From assembly GCF_024181385.1 (NCBI RefSeq), contig NZ_CP051305.1, forward strand, positions 1,736,001-1,800,000: DNA of 64,000 nucleotides, read 5' to 3'. The notes beneath the pieces were generated by a model. The model saw only the letters and a list, made by a program, of their open reading frames with translations, searched no databases and was not told the origin of the DNA. This document shows positions 51,389 to 60,448 of the stretch, piece by piece (within the stretch, counting starts at the first letter, position 1; each line of letters begins with the position of its first letter). Source of the DNA: Treponema sp. OMZ 798. GTDB lineage: Bacteria > Spirochaetota > Spirochaetia > Treponematales > Treponemataceae. A program made the translations under genes and the position numbers.

Positions 51389-52585
51389 TTAACCCCTCGC
51401 TTTTTTTACCTCAGCTTCAATTGTTCCTTTTGAAGGTTGGATTAAAACCAGCTCTCCTTCTTTAACTTGCGAAAAGGAGCGGATGGTTTTGCCTGTTTCG
51501 GCATTGCGCACAATGGAGTAGCCCCTGTCCAAGATAGCTTGAGGGTTCGCCCCTTCCAAAATCTTGTTTAAAATTAAAAGCTTTTGCTTAAATTCCCGGC
51601 ACCTATCCTGCATACCGGCAAGGATTTCTTCCTTTGCATTGTCGAATCGTACAAGAAGGGGCTGCTGAATGTTTCTAAAGCGCAGTTCCAAGGAATCGGG
51701 CTTAAAATTATTCAGCATGAGCCTTATCCTTTCAAGGCGGTTTTCGATGTTTTGTGTAAGGTCATCGCGGTTTACGGCTATGGAGTACATTATATCGTTT
51801 AAGACGGGAGCGGCCAGCTCTGCGGCTGCGGAGGGAGTTGGAGCCCTCATGTCGGCAGCAAAGTCCGATAAGGCCCAGTCTATTTCGTGGCCTACGGCAG
51901 AGATGACCGGCGTTTTGCAGGCCGCTATTGCCCTTACAAGCTCTTCATCCGAAAAGGGAAGAAGGTCTTCCAAAGAGCCTCCGCCCCGCCCTATTATAAT
52001 GACATCGCCCAAGTTTTTTTCGTCGGCAATTTTTAACTGCCTGATTAGGGCGGGAGCGGCCTCTTCCCCCTGCACTATCGCCGGAAGCACAACTATTCCG
52101 ATTTTTTCGTTCCGTCTTTTTACCACATTTATAATGTCCCTGACTGCGGCCCCCGTGGGGCTTGTAATTACTGCAATGCGGTTCGGAAAATAAGTCAGGG
52201 CTTTTTTCCTTTCGGAATCGAAAAGCCCCTCAGCGGCGAGTTTTTTTTTGCGCTCTTCAAGCATTTTTAAAATATTGCCCTCACCCGCAAGGCTCATTTC
52301 TTCGATAATAATCTGATAAGAACCGCGCTGTTCATATACCGAAATTGCTCCTTCCGCTTTTACGGTCATGCCGTCCTTTGGCTCAAAGCTCAAACTGCGG
52401 GTCTTTCCCTTAAACATCACGGCCTGAATTGAAGCCTTGTCATCCTTTAAAGTAAAATAGAGGTGGCCGGCCGCCGAGGGGCGGAAGTTTGAAATTTCGC
52501 CTTCAATCGAAACATAGCCGAAGCCTCTTTCTAAAAGCTCTTTTATCTGCAAAGTAATTTCATATACGGAATAAGTTTGCACCAT
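51389..52585 (-). CDS. xseA: Exodeoxyribonuclease VII large subunit
   Basis: This encodes 398 residues. The N-terminal OB fold (SVYEITLQIKELLERGFG...EGEISNFRPSAAGHLYFTLKD) and the catalytic core with PTGAAVRDI, GRGGGS, LEDLLPFSDEELVRAI and SAVGHEIDW are complete. With XseB it degrades single-stranded DNA. No xseB follows in this window. The ATG lies one base after the Lon-like stop, so the two are coupled. Confidence 0.95.
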   Translation of the reverse strand: MVQTYSVYEITLQIKELLERGFGYVSIEGEISNFRPSAAGHLYFTLKDDKASIQAVMFKGKTRSLSFEPKDGMTVKAEGAISVYEQRGSYQIIIEEMSLAGEGNILKMLEERKKKLAAEGLFDSERKKALTYFPNRIAVITSPTGAAVRDIINVVKRRNEKIGIVVLPAIVQGEEAAPALIRQLKIADEKNLGDVIIIGRGGGSLEDLLPFSDEELVRAIAACKTPVISAVGHEIDWALSDFAADMRAPTPSAAAELAAPVLNDIMYSIAVNRDDLTQNIENRLERIRLMLNNFKPDSLELRFRNIQQPLLVRFDNAKEEILAGMQDRCREFKQKLLILNKILEGANPQAILDRGYSIVRNAETGKTIRSFSQVKEGELVLIQPSKGTIEAEVKKARG

Positions 52586-52586
52586 C

Positions 52587-54992
52587 TTAATTTTTCCTCA
52601 AAGAAATTTCGTTGACCTTTTTGTAAAACTCTTCAAGCCTTTGAGAAATCATCCAAGTGTACATCTCCTCTTGAAGCCCCGACAAAAGTTTTATTCCTTC
52701 ATCGATCGTCTTTATTGTCCAAATATTAAACTTACCGTCCTTTACGGCTTCTCTGACTTCCTTGGATAAAAACAAATTGTTTTTATTGCTGAACGGAATC
52801 ATAACGCCTTGAGTGCCGGTAAAGCCTAAAATTTTACAGGTATTAAAAAAGCCTTCAATCTTTTCGGTGATACCGCCTACCGGCTGAACCATGCCGTGCT
52901 GGTTTAAGCTTCCCGTAACGGCTATATCCTGCCTCATCTCAAAGCCTCCGATGGCAGAAATGAGGGCTAAAAATTCGGCGCAAGAAGCGGAGTCTCCGTC
53001 GATGTAGCTGTAGGATTGCTCAAAACAAATACTTGCAGAAATTGAAAGAGGAATATCCTTCGAAAATTTTTCCCGCAAAAGAGAGGTTATGATAAGGTGG
53101 GCCTTATCGTAGATTTCGCCCGAAAGGCCGGCTTCCCTTTCTATATTGATGATGCCTCCCGTACCCGGGGAAGCTTGGGCCGTAACCGAAACGGGCACAC
53201 CGAAAGAATGATATCCCCTTTCCTCTACGGCGAGGCCGTTTATTTTTGCAAGCTTGGAGCCCGAAACATCTATTAAAATTTCGCCCAGCTGAACCATCTC
53301 TGCAAATTTTTCTTCAGGGAGAGCATGAAGGTAGTGCCTCTTTTCGATTGTGTCGTTTAAGACGGCGGCGCAAATGGCATTTTTTTGTTGCTGCTTTGCA
53401 TTAAAATCGGCTTCGATAATGAGATCCGAAATTTTAGTAAATTGAGCAGTAAGGAGATGCCGGGAACCTGCAAGCTCTGAAGCATAGGAAATCAGGCGGC
53501 TGTATCCCGAATCATCGAAGCTGAGAGCTTTTTTTTCTTTACAAAGGTACTCGGTCAAATGAATCAGGGCAGCTATATTTTTATCGTTCTTTTGCATTAC
53601 CGAATCAAACTCGGCACAGACCTTAAAGAGCTTATAAAAGTCGGGGTCTTCCTGATACAGGATATCGTAGGTGTATTCTCCCCCAATTATGATTATCTTA
53701 AAATTTGCAGGGAGGGCTTCGGGCTTAAAAACACTCGGAGTATGGTTCCCCGAAGGGGGAATCTGTATTTCGATTTTGCCCGACTGCAAAACTCTTTTTA
53801 AATAGGACCAAGAGTCGTCTTCTTCAAGCAAGTCGTGAAGCCTTACTATAAGATAGCCGCCGAAGGCCCTGTGGACGGCACCTTCCCTTATGCGCAAATG
53901 CCCGTTAATTTCGGGAGCATCCGAATCGGAATGAGACTCGATAGTGCCGAATAAATTCGTAAAGCTGGGAAGATTTTCATTTATTACGTAATTTTTATCT
54001 TTATTATTTTCACAAATAAGATTGATAAGGTAGCGCCCGAAAAAGTTTTTCTTTATCCGCGAAGACTTAAATTCCGCGCTGTAGATATTCATTCTGCTGA
54101 TTAAATCCTCTTCGGCCTTTTTTAAAAATAGGAGAATCTTTTTATTGTCTTCTATTTGTTTGGGGTTGCCGTATTTTGCCGTATAGGAATCGACCAGCTT
54201 TCTTAATGGAGCAAGTGCATCTTTAATTATCGGCATAACGGAATCTTTTTGATGTTTTATCAGCTTTTCGTCCATTTCAATCCGCTTATCCCGCAAAAGA
54301 GAAAAGAGCTCGGACATTTCATCGAGCGAAGCATAGTATTTTTCGCGCAAGGCTGCAAGCTCTTGTTCGCTGAATTTTTTTCGGGCAGCCTTGGATTGAA
54401 GCTCACTAAAAGAAATTTCTTTTCCCTTTATGATGGGAATTAAGTCTAAGGATTGGTTGTTTTCATCCTTTATCTGTAAGACCTTGAAGCCTGTATGCAG
54501 CATCTTAGATTCAAATTCCATCAAAAGAAGGTTTTCTTCATTATCTGTTTGGGTAATTATCTTCTTTTGCTCGGCTAAAAAAACTTCCGACTTTAAGAGG
54601 GCAAGAGTCTGAGTATGAATATGACCTATAGCTTTTTTTATCTTTTTGCGGAACAGTCTTCCTTCCCCCGCAGGGAAAAAAAGGGCAATGGGCTCAATCG
54701 GGCGGCTAAAGTTGTAAGCATAGGCTATATCTTGAATTTTTGCAAAATTTGGTTTATAATTCTGCAAGAGAGATGATATAACGGTTCTTCGGCCTGTTCC
54801 GGGCGCACCCATAACAAAAATGTTATAGCCTTCGCCCTCGATACCGAGGCCCAGTTCAATAGCCTTTAGAGCACGGTCTTGACCTACTATGGTTGAGTCG
54901 GCTCCGTTATTTTTTAATTCCCTAATCTTCGATTCGGGAAAAGAAAATTCCAGTTCATCGAGGTTTAATTTTTCTGCAGCACCGTCTGTCAT
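52587..54992 (-). CDS. Lon-like ATP-dependent protease (LonB/AAA_32 type)
   Basis: This encodes 801 residues. An N-terminal LonB-type ATPase with GAPGTGRRT as P-loop surrounds a long helical insertion. The C-terminal S16 protease domain has the serine in YIDGDSASCAEF and the lysine in GGITEKIEGFF, a catalytic Ser-Lys dyad. It lacks the Lon N-terminal substrate domain. The G-R-R P-loop is a small variation. It starts after AAGGAG and is transcribed together with xseA. Confidence 0.9.
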   Translation of the reverse strand: MTDGAAEKLNLDELEFSFPESKIRELKNNGADSTIVGQDRALKAIELGLGIEGEGYNIFVMGAPGTGRRTVISSLLQNYKPNFAKIQDIAYAYNFSRPIEPIALFFPAGEGRLFRKKIKKAIGHIHTQTLALLKSEVFLAEQKKIITQTDNEENLLLMEFESKMLHTGFKVLQIKDENNQSLDLIPIIKGKEISFSELQSKAARKKFSEQELAALREKYYASLDEMSELFSLLRDKRIEMDEKLIKHQKDSVMPIIKDALAPLRKLVDSYTAKYGNPKQIEDNKKILLFLKKAEEDLISRMNIYSAEFKSSRIKKNFFGRYLINLICENNKDKNYVINENLPSFTNLFGTIESHSDSDAPEINGHLRIREGAVHRAFGGYLIVRLHDLLEEDDSWSYLKRVLQSGKIEIQIPPSGNHTPSVFKPEALPANFKIIIIGGEYTYDILYQEDPDFYKLFKVCAEFDSVMQKNDKNIAALIHLTEYLCKEKKALSFDDSGYSRLISYASELAGSRHLLTAQFTKISDLIIEADFNAKQQQKNAICAAVLNDTIEKRHYLHALPEEKFAEMVQLGEILIDVSGSKLAKINGLAVEERGYHSFGVPVSVTAQASPGTGGIINIEREAGLSGEIYDKAHLIITSLLREKFSKDIPLSISASICFEQSYSYIDGDSASCAEFLALISAIGGFEMRQDIAVTGSLNQHGMVQPVGGITEKIEGFFNTCKILGFTGTQGVMIPFSNKNNLFLSKEVREAVKDGKFNIWTIKTIDEGIKLLSGLQEEMYTWMISQRLEEFYKKVNEISLRKN

Positions 54993-55026
54993 GTAAGCTC
55001 CTTAAAATTGTACTTGTGAGGATTCT

Positions 55027-56127
55027 ATGTCTGATTTTTTTGTCAGCGAAATACTTGTTTTAATTTTGTTGATTTTACCTTTGATTCGTCCATTCTCAAA
55101 AGCTCTTAAAACAGCTGACGCAATCTCAAGTTTATCCCTTGTATCTTTAATAGTCTTAATTCTTTCAATTATCGGCCAAGGCTTAATCTTCTCACTTATT
55201 CCCACAGCACTAATAGTTATAATCTGTATTATAACAGAATTTTCAAGATTTGTAATGTTTTTACGGCAAGTTCCTAATAATTTTTACACAATTCCTTCAA
55301 TTTTGTTAAGAATTTTCGTCCTTGCCCTTCTAGGCGCCTCTTTTTTTGCAGCTTTTTATTTTTCGCCGGAAAGAGAATATCCGGTTTTTGTCTCCCTTGC
55401 CGAAAAAGAAAGGATTTCTTTTATTACCGATGAGAAAGAAAAAACAGCAGGGGTTTATTATGAACCGGAACCCTGCCATAACGAAAAAGAAGCTATAATA
55501 ATCGTTCCGCCTTTCCCAAATGAAGAATATGTCGGAACCTTTGACCGATATCTTTTAAATGAGGGGTATAAGATTGCAAGCCTATCCCTGCCTAAAAAAC
55601 CGGGGTATAAGTACAAACCGAAAAGTTCCGAAATCTTTTTTTCCGTGTTCGATTCGGTGTTTAAAACAGAAACTGCACAGGCATCGAAAAGCAGCAGCAA
55701 TAAAGATTTAACCCCTAATCTGTCCGCTATGCTTCGTTTTTTTGGAGATACGGAGCTGTTTTTAATCGGTGAAGGAGCCCAAATTCAAGGCCTTTTAGAC
55801 TATTACAACAAAAATCCGAATGCCTTTTCAGGCGCCTTTTTTATAATTTCTGAGGACACTCCTCTCCCTAAGGGTCTAAAAGAAGGCACATACACTGTTT
55901 TAAACGAAAAGGATTTAAAGTTTTCGGAAAATATAGCCCTCTTTCCTGTTTGCTTTTTTATTCAATCAAAGGAAAGTTTAACAGGCTTAGGCGATATAAG
56001 GGGAAACGATATTCTTGCAAGCCTCTTACTCGGCTCTTCAAGAGACTTAGGCCGGCAAGACCGAATAAACACAATAAAGGCCTTTGAAAAATGGCTAAAT
56101 TTAAGAGCAAGCCGTACAATAAAGTAA
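55027..56127 (+). CDS. Hypothetical membrane protein with a degenerate alpha/beta-hydrolase-like domain
   Basis: This encodes 366 residues. Four membrane segments occupy residues 1-115, then a soluble alpha/beta domain. EAIIIVPPFPNEEYVGTFDRYLLNEGYKIASLSL and ELFLIGEGAQIQGLLDYY have the pattern of a hydrolase, but the nucleophile elbow reads GEGAQ, lacking the usual serine. It is likely a catalytically inactive relative or an unrelated fold. The start follows GAGG. Confidence 0.6.
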   Translation: MSDFFVSEILVLILLILPLIRPFSKALKTADAISSLSLVSLIVLILSIIGQGLIFSLIPTALIVIICIITEFSRFVMFLRQVPNNFYTIPSILLRIFVLALLGASFFAAFYFSPEREYPVFVSLAEKERISFITDEKEKTAGVYYEPEPCHNEKEAIIIVPPFPNEEYVGTFDRYLLNEGYKIASLSLPKKPGYKYKPKSSEIFFSVFDSVFKTETAQASKSSSNKDLTPNLSAMLRFFGDTELFLIGEGAQIQGLLDYYNKNPNAFSGAFFIISEDTPLPKGLKEGTYTVLNEKDLKFSENIALFPVCFFIQSKESLTGLGDIRGNDILASLLLGSSRDLGRQDRINTIKAFEKWLNLRASRTIK

Positions 56128-56183
56128 TTTAAATTTTACTTATAAAAATATAATGCCGATAATTTTTCTTGAGGTGGTTTTTT

Positions 56184-56597
56184 ATGAATGATTTTGTATC
56201 ATGGGATGCAAGTTATGATTTGAATATTGAACAAGTGGACAAACAGCACAGACACTTAGTTGAGCTTATAAACGATTTATACCGGGCATGTCTAGGCGAA
56301 AAAGGAGCCTTAGATGAAACCTTCCGCCATGTAATGAAGAACCTTGTAGATTACGTGATGATTCATTTTAAGGATGAAGAAAAACTAATGGAAGAAATTA
56401 ACTATCCCGGCATACAAGAACATAAGCAGCACCATGAAGATTTTGTACGGGAAATACTGCATTCCGTAAAAGACTATCAAAACGGAAAACAATTTGTTGC
56501 AAATACCTTCGTGCGGTTTTTGCGCGATTGGCTTTTTAACCATATCTTAATTTCAGATAAAGAATGGGCAAAATTTTATTTTGCACATAAAAAATAA
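56184..56597 (+). CDS. Bacteriohemerythrin
   Basis: This encodes 137 residues in a four-helix bundle with a di-iron O2 site: VDKQHRHLVELIN, HFKDEEKLM, the YPGIQEHKQHHEDF helix and the WLFNHILISDKEW helix supply the His/Glu/Asp ligands. It binds O2, probably for sensing or scavenging. GAGGTGG precedes the ATG at 56184. Alone in its transcription unit. Confidence 0.93.
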   Translation: MNDFVSWDASYDLNIEQVDKQHRHLVELINDLYRACLGEKGALDETFRHVMKNLVDYVMIHFKDEEKLMEEINYPGIQEHKQHHEDFVREILHSVKDYQNGKQFVANTFVRFLRDWLFNHILISDKEWAKFYFAHKK

Positions 56598-56752
56598 AAA
56601 CTTAAGACTTTATAGCCGATCTATTTTCAAAAAGGCTGATTCTTATAGAGCCTCCACTTCTAATTCGGAAAGTCCTGTAACTTGTTTGTGGATAAATACA
56701 AAGTTTTGGGTTCATACTGTTAATCGTCCATAATACTTATCACACATCTTTT

Positions 56753-57208
56753 TTAGTTCCCTCGTTTTTCTTTATCAATATCCGATGCCCTACCCTGGCT
56801 AAAAGCAAAAGCCTTAAAAGCAAATTCTATCTCGCCGGTTACGCTTGCATCTTCAGGAATTATTTTTATTATACAATATTCAGAATACCATTCTCCTCCG
56901 CCTTCACGGTTTATAATACCCTCATTAAAGATATATTCTCTATAAGATGAATCATTCTTATGATCTTCAGGGCTTTCGTATATTCTTATCCTAATTTTTC
57001 CGGAGACCTTGCCCTTAAACCTTATCTTACACTTATGAAAATATGCATCATATCCCCATAGAATATTGTCATTTATTTCACTTCCATTAATTTTATATAC
57101 CCGTCTTATAAGATGAGTCCATGGTTCCTCATCTTCCCTCCCCATAAAACATACACATGACATTGTAAAAATACAACTAATAAATATAAAATACTTAATA
57201 TATTTCAT
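56753..57208 (-). CDS. Hypothetical lipoprotein
   Basis: This encodes 151 residues. MKYIKYFIFISCIFTMSC is a lipoprotein signal, and AAGGAA supports the ATG at 57208. The mature part is beta-rich (KCKIRFKGKVSGKIRIRIYE, ITGEIEFAFKAF). No family is recognised. It is probably exposed or periplasmic. Confidence 0.65.
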   Translation of the reverse strand: MKYIKYFIFISCIFTMSCVCFMGREDEEPWTHLIRRVYKINGSEINDNILWGYDAYFHKCKIRFKGKVSGKIRIRIYESPEDHKNDSSYREYIFNEGIINREGGGEWYSEYCIIKIIPEDASVTGEIEFAFKAFAFSQGRASDIDKEKRGN

Positions 57209-57299
57209 TTCTTCAATTCCTTTTATTTTGCTCCCTTCCAATCGCTATCTGAGGACTTTTATAAAATTATATATCATAATCTTTGTTTTTATATTTTAC

Positions 57300-57890
57300 C
57301 TAATCAACTGCCCTATCATAAAAACAAAATAAGATCAAAGTTGTTTTTTTTACTAAAAGCAAAACAACCTCCATACCAATAAAAGCACCTCCGAATAATT
57401 TAAGGAGAAAAACAGGTTGTATTATCATACAAGTATATAATATACCAACTATATTATTTAACAATACAGGAAACTGTAAAGTTTTAAAATTAATTTTACA
57501 AAATTTACATCCAATGGATTGGTAATAATAATCCATAAAAACTACCATCGTTATAATAGCCGTCAATATAATTTTGGTAATAAATATTGATCTTAATAAT
57601 ATTGATGTTACAGCAGCAAATATAAATAGAAACACAACACAAAATATGTTAATACTTATAGCTATCAATATTTTTAGAGATTCACCTACATTGTTTTCTG
57701 TCAATATTAATTTTCGCGATTTGCTTTTTTTAAAGAATAAGATTAAAATCGGTATTGGGAATAAAAATATATCTTTCTTTACTATTACATAACCTAAAAG
57801 TAAAAAAATAAATAATGTGAAAGCATATATAAAAATAATTGCCGCTGCTTCAACAATATATTTTTTAATCATAGTTTTATTTTTCATCAT
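57300..57890 (-). CDS. Hypothetical membrane protein
   Basis: This encodes 196 residues, very hydrophobic, with about five or six membrane segments and low GC compared with its neighbours. It matches no family I know. The start is uncertain: two adjacent ATG codons (57890, 57887) follow AGGCGG, which is part of the tex terminator. Confidence 0.55.
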   Translation of the reverse strand: MMKNKTMIKKYIVEAAAIIFIYAFTLFIFLLLGYVIVKKDIFLFPIPILILFFKKSKSRKLILTENNVGESLKILIAISINIFCVVFLFIFAAVTSILLRSIFITKIILTAIITMVVFMDYYYQSIGCKFCKINFKTLQFPVLLNNIVGILYTCMIIQPVFLLKLFGGAFIGMEVVLLLVKKTTLILFCFYDRAVD

Positions 57891-57897
57891 ATAAAAT

Positions 57898-57927
57898 AAC
57901 CGCCTAGGCAAATTGCTTTTGGCGGTT
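57898..57927. terminator. Terminator at the end of tex
   Basis: AACCGCC and GGCGGTT form a 7-bp stem followed by T-rich sequence in both directions. Confidence 0.65.
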
Positions 57928-57936
57928 TTTTATGAT

Positions 57937-60324
57937 TTACTTCTTACCCTGCAATAAAATTGCAAAGGGATTGTATTTGGTTCCGTCATCATCCTTGCGG
58001 GAGCGGGGTTCGCCGACTTTTCTGTCGCCTCGATGGGCAGGAGACCTTTCACCCCTTGCTGCGGGACTTCTTTCTCCTCTTTCGGAAAGTTCCTTGCCTC
58101 CCTGCACTGCCGGTGCTCCGGCGGCGGTTTTGACGGTAAGGGTTTTGCCGTCCTTGGTTTTTACGACAAGTTTTTTAACCTCACTCTTTTGCTTTGCTGT
58201 AAGACGGGCCTTTCCTTCGGCATTACCTTCCCCGCTTTTTCGGCTCAAAGAAATTCGGCGGCGGTCTTCATCAAGAGAAATGATTTTACACTCTACAATG
58301 TCGCCTACCTTTACGGCTTCAAGCGGATCGGAGATATAGGAATCGCTCATTTCGGATATGTGTAAGAGGGCAGTTTCCTTAATGCCTAAATCGACAAAGG
58401 CGCCGAAGTCGACCACATTTTTGATTTTACCCTTTACGGTCATTCCGGTTTTTAAGTCTTCAAATTGAAGAACACCCTGCTGCATGATGGGCTTGGGGCA
58501 ATCTTCACGCGGATCGCGGTTAGGTTTTTTTAATTCTTCGATAATATCGTTTATGGTTTGGTCTCCGATATTGTACTTGGTTTTTATCTCGCTTCGGAGC
58601 TCTCCCGATACTTCTTCATTTTTATGAATTACATCATAGATGAGTTTTCCCGTTTCGTAGTTTTCGGGATGAACCCAGGAATTGTCCAATGGGTTGGAGC
58701 TTTCAGGGATTTTTAAAAAACCTGCACACTGCTCAAAAGACTTAGGCCCCATTCCGCTTACCTTTTTTAATTGTTCCCTGTCGGTAAAGATTCCTTCGGA
58801 TTCTCGGCGGGCAACAATCTTTTTTGCAAGGGAGGAGCTTACGCCCGAAACGTATTTTAACAAAGAGGCACTTGCGGTATTTAGGTTTACCCCTACATTG
58901 TTTACAACCGAGCCTACAACGGCATCAAGCTCTTCGCTTAATTTTTTTTGGTTTAAGTCGTGCTGGTATAAGCCGACTCCTATGGATTTGGGATCTATTT
59001 TTACAAGCTCGGCAAGCGGGTCCTGTAATCTTCTTCCGATAGAAATTGCACCCCTTATCGTCAAGTCCAAATCCGGAAACTCTTCGCGGGCAACATCGCC
59101 TGCAGAATAAACGGAAGCTCCGTCTTCATCAACAACCGTAAACAAAACATCGGGACAAGATTCTTTTATAACGGCAGAAACTATTTCCTGCACCTCGTGG
59201 GAGCCCGTGCCGTTCCCGACAGCGATGAGCTGCACATTGTATTTTTTAACGGCCTCAAGAACAAGGTACTTAGCCTCGTCTGTCTTATGCTGGTGCATCA
59301 CAAAGGAGCCGAGGTACTTTCCTGTTTCGTCAAGGGCGGCACACTTAGTACCTGTCCTTATACCGGGGTCAACTCCGAGAACTCTGGTACCCTTGATGGG
59401 CCGGGTCATCAAAAGATGTTTTAGGTTTTCGCTGAAAATATTTATACCGTGTTCGTCAGCGGTATCGGCAAGATCGCTTCTTATCTCGCGTAAAACGGCA
59501 GGAGCAAGTAAGCGCACAAGACCGTCTGCGATAGCTTCCTTATGGTAATCGTTATTTAATGTGTACTTGTTTTGTAAAAGAGAAATTGCATCTTCAATGC
59601 TTACATCTATTTTTACTTCCAAAACCCCTTCCCTCTCTCCGCGGTTAATTGCAAGCACACGGTGGGGTTTAATTTCGTTTAAGTTTTCGGAATAATCCCA
59701 GTACATCTGATAAACCGATGTCTTTGCAGCCTCTTCATCTCCTAATCCCTTAACCTCAAATTTTCCTGTCTTTATAAAATAATCGTGAACGGCTTTGCGG
59801 TTTTCGGTATCTTGGGAAATCTCTTCGGCAATTATATCGGCGGCACCTTGAAGGGCATCTTCAACAGTGGGAACATTGAGTTCTTCCGTTTCTGCATTTG
59901 TAACGACAAAATCCTTAGCCTTTTCTTCAAGAGGAGCGGCTTCAAGTTCCTTCATTAAATCGGCCAAGGCTTGCAAACCTCGTTCGACGGCAAGCATACC
60001 GCGGGTTTTCTTTTTCTTTTTAAAGGGAAGCCAAATATCTTCAAGCTCGGTAAGGGTTCCGGCCTTCATTATATTTTCATAAAGAGAGTCGGTCAACTTT
60101 CCTGCTGCAAAAATTCCGCGGACAATTTCAAGACGGCGGGTTTCCAAATTTGTATAAGATTTAAACAGGCGGTCTGAATCTCTTACTTGTACCTCATCAA
60201 GAGAGCCGTGCATCTCTTTTCTATAACGCGAAATAAAGGGGATTGTACAGCCTTCATTAACCAAACTTATAACTGCAGAAACTTGAGCAAGCTTTATGTT
60301 AAGCTCTTCTGCAATACGCTTCAT
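57937..60324 (-). CDS. tex: Tex family RNA-binding transcription accessory protein
   Basis: This encodes 795 residues. The N-terminal helical domain (IAEELNIKLAQVSAVI, EGCTIPFISRYRKE), the YqgF-like nuclease fold (VLGVDPGIRTGTKCA), the helix-hairpin-helix pair (KIVARRESEGIFTDREQLKK) and the S1 domain (GKIKNVVDFGAFVDLGIKETALLHIS) are in Tex order. The C-terminus is a basic, disordered extension with RGERSPA repeats ending NPFAILLQ. Its role is in transcription and RNA binding. GAGG lies eight bases before the ATG at 60324. An upstream ATG at 60378 is also possible and lies three bases after a predicted transcription start. Confidence 0.92.
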   Translation of the reverse strand: MKRIAEELNIKLAQVSAVISLVNEGCTIPFISRYRKEMHGSLDEVQVRDSDRLFKSYTNLETRRLEIVRGIFAAGKLTDSLYENIMKAGTLTELEDIWLPFKKKKKTRGMLAVERGLQALADLMKELEAAPLEEKAKDFVVTNAETEELNVPTVEDALQGAADIIAEEISQDTENRKAVHDYFIKTGKFEVKGLGDEEAAKTSVYQMYWDYSENLNEIKPHRVLAINRGEREGVLEVKIDVSIEDAISLLQNKYTLNNDYHKEAIADGLVRLLAPAVLREIRSDLADTADEHGINIFSENLKHLLMTRPIKGTRVLGVDPGIRTGTKCAALDETGKYLGSFVMHQHKTDEAKYLVLEAVKKYNVQLIAVGNGTGSHEVQEIVSAVIKESCPDVLFTVVDEDGASVYSAGDVAREEFPDLDLTIRGAISIGRRLQDPLAELVKIDPKSIGVGLYQHDLNQKKLSEELDAVVGSVVNNVGVNLNTASASLLKYVSGVSSSLAKKIVARRESEGIFTDREQLKKVSGMGPKSFEQCAGFLKIPESSNPLDNSWVHPENYETGKLIYDVIHKNEEVSGELRSEIKTKYNIGDQTINDIIEELKKPNRDPREDCPKPIMQQGVLQFEDLKTGMTVKGKIKNVVDFGAFVDLGIKETALLHISEMSDSYISDPLEAVKVGDIVECKIISLDEDRRRISLSRKSGEGNAEGKARLTAKQKSEVKKLVVKTKDGKTLTVKTAAGAPAVQGGKELSERGERSPAARGERSPAHRGDRKVGEPRSRKDDDGTKYNPFAILLQGKK

Positions 60325-60387
60325 AATATCGACCTCGTTTACACTGAGACCTTCAATAAACTCATTCGTAAATTCCATAATATTGTG

Positions 60388-60416
60388 AGTATATACCATA
60401 AAAAGAAGAAAATCAA
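60388..60416 (-). promoter_or_regulatory. Promoter of tex
   Basis: On the minus strand TTGATT, 17 bases and TATACT. The start near 60381 is three bases before the ATG at 60378 and 57 before the one at 60324. Confidence 0.55.
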
Positions 60417-60448
60417 GGGCTTAAAATTCGGTATCCGGTTCAGCCCTT
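60415..60448 (-). terminator. Hairpin at the lptD stop, probable terminator
   Basis: On the minus strand AAGGGCT and AGCCCTT pair, followed by GATTTT and later T5. It overlaps the -35 of the tex promoter. Confidence 0.5.

Noticed and set aside
51388..51389. xseB after xseA
   Set aside because: The next gene downstream is a four-helix membrane protein behind a terminator; no small-subunit gene is present.
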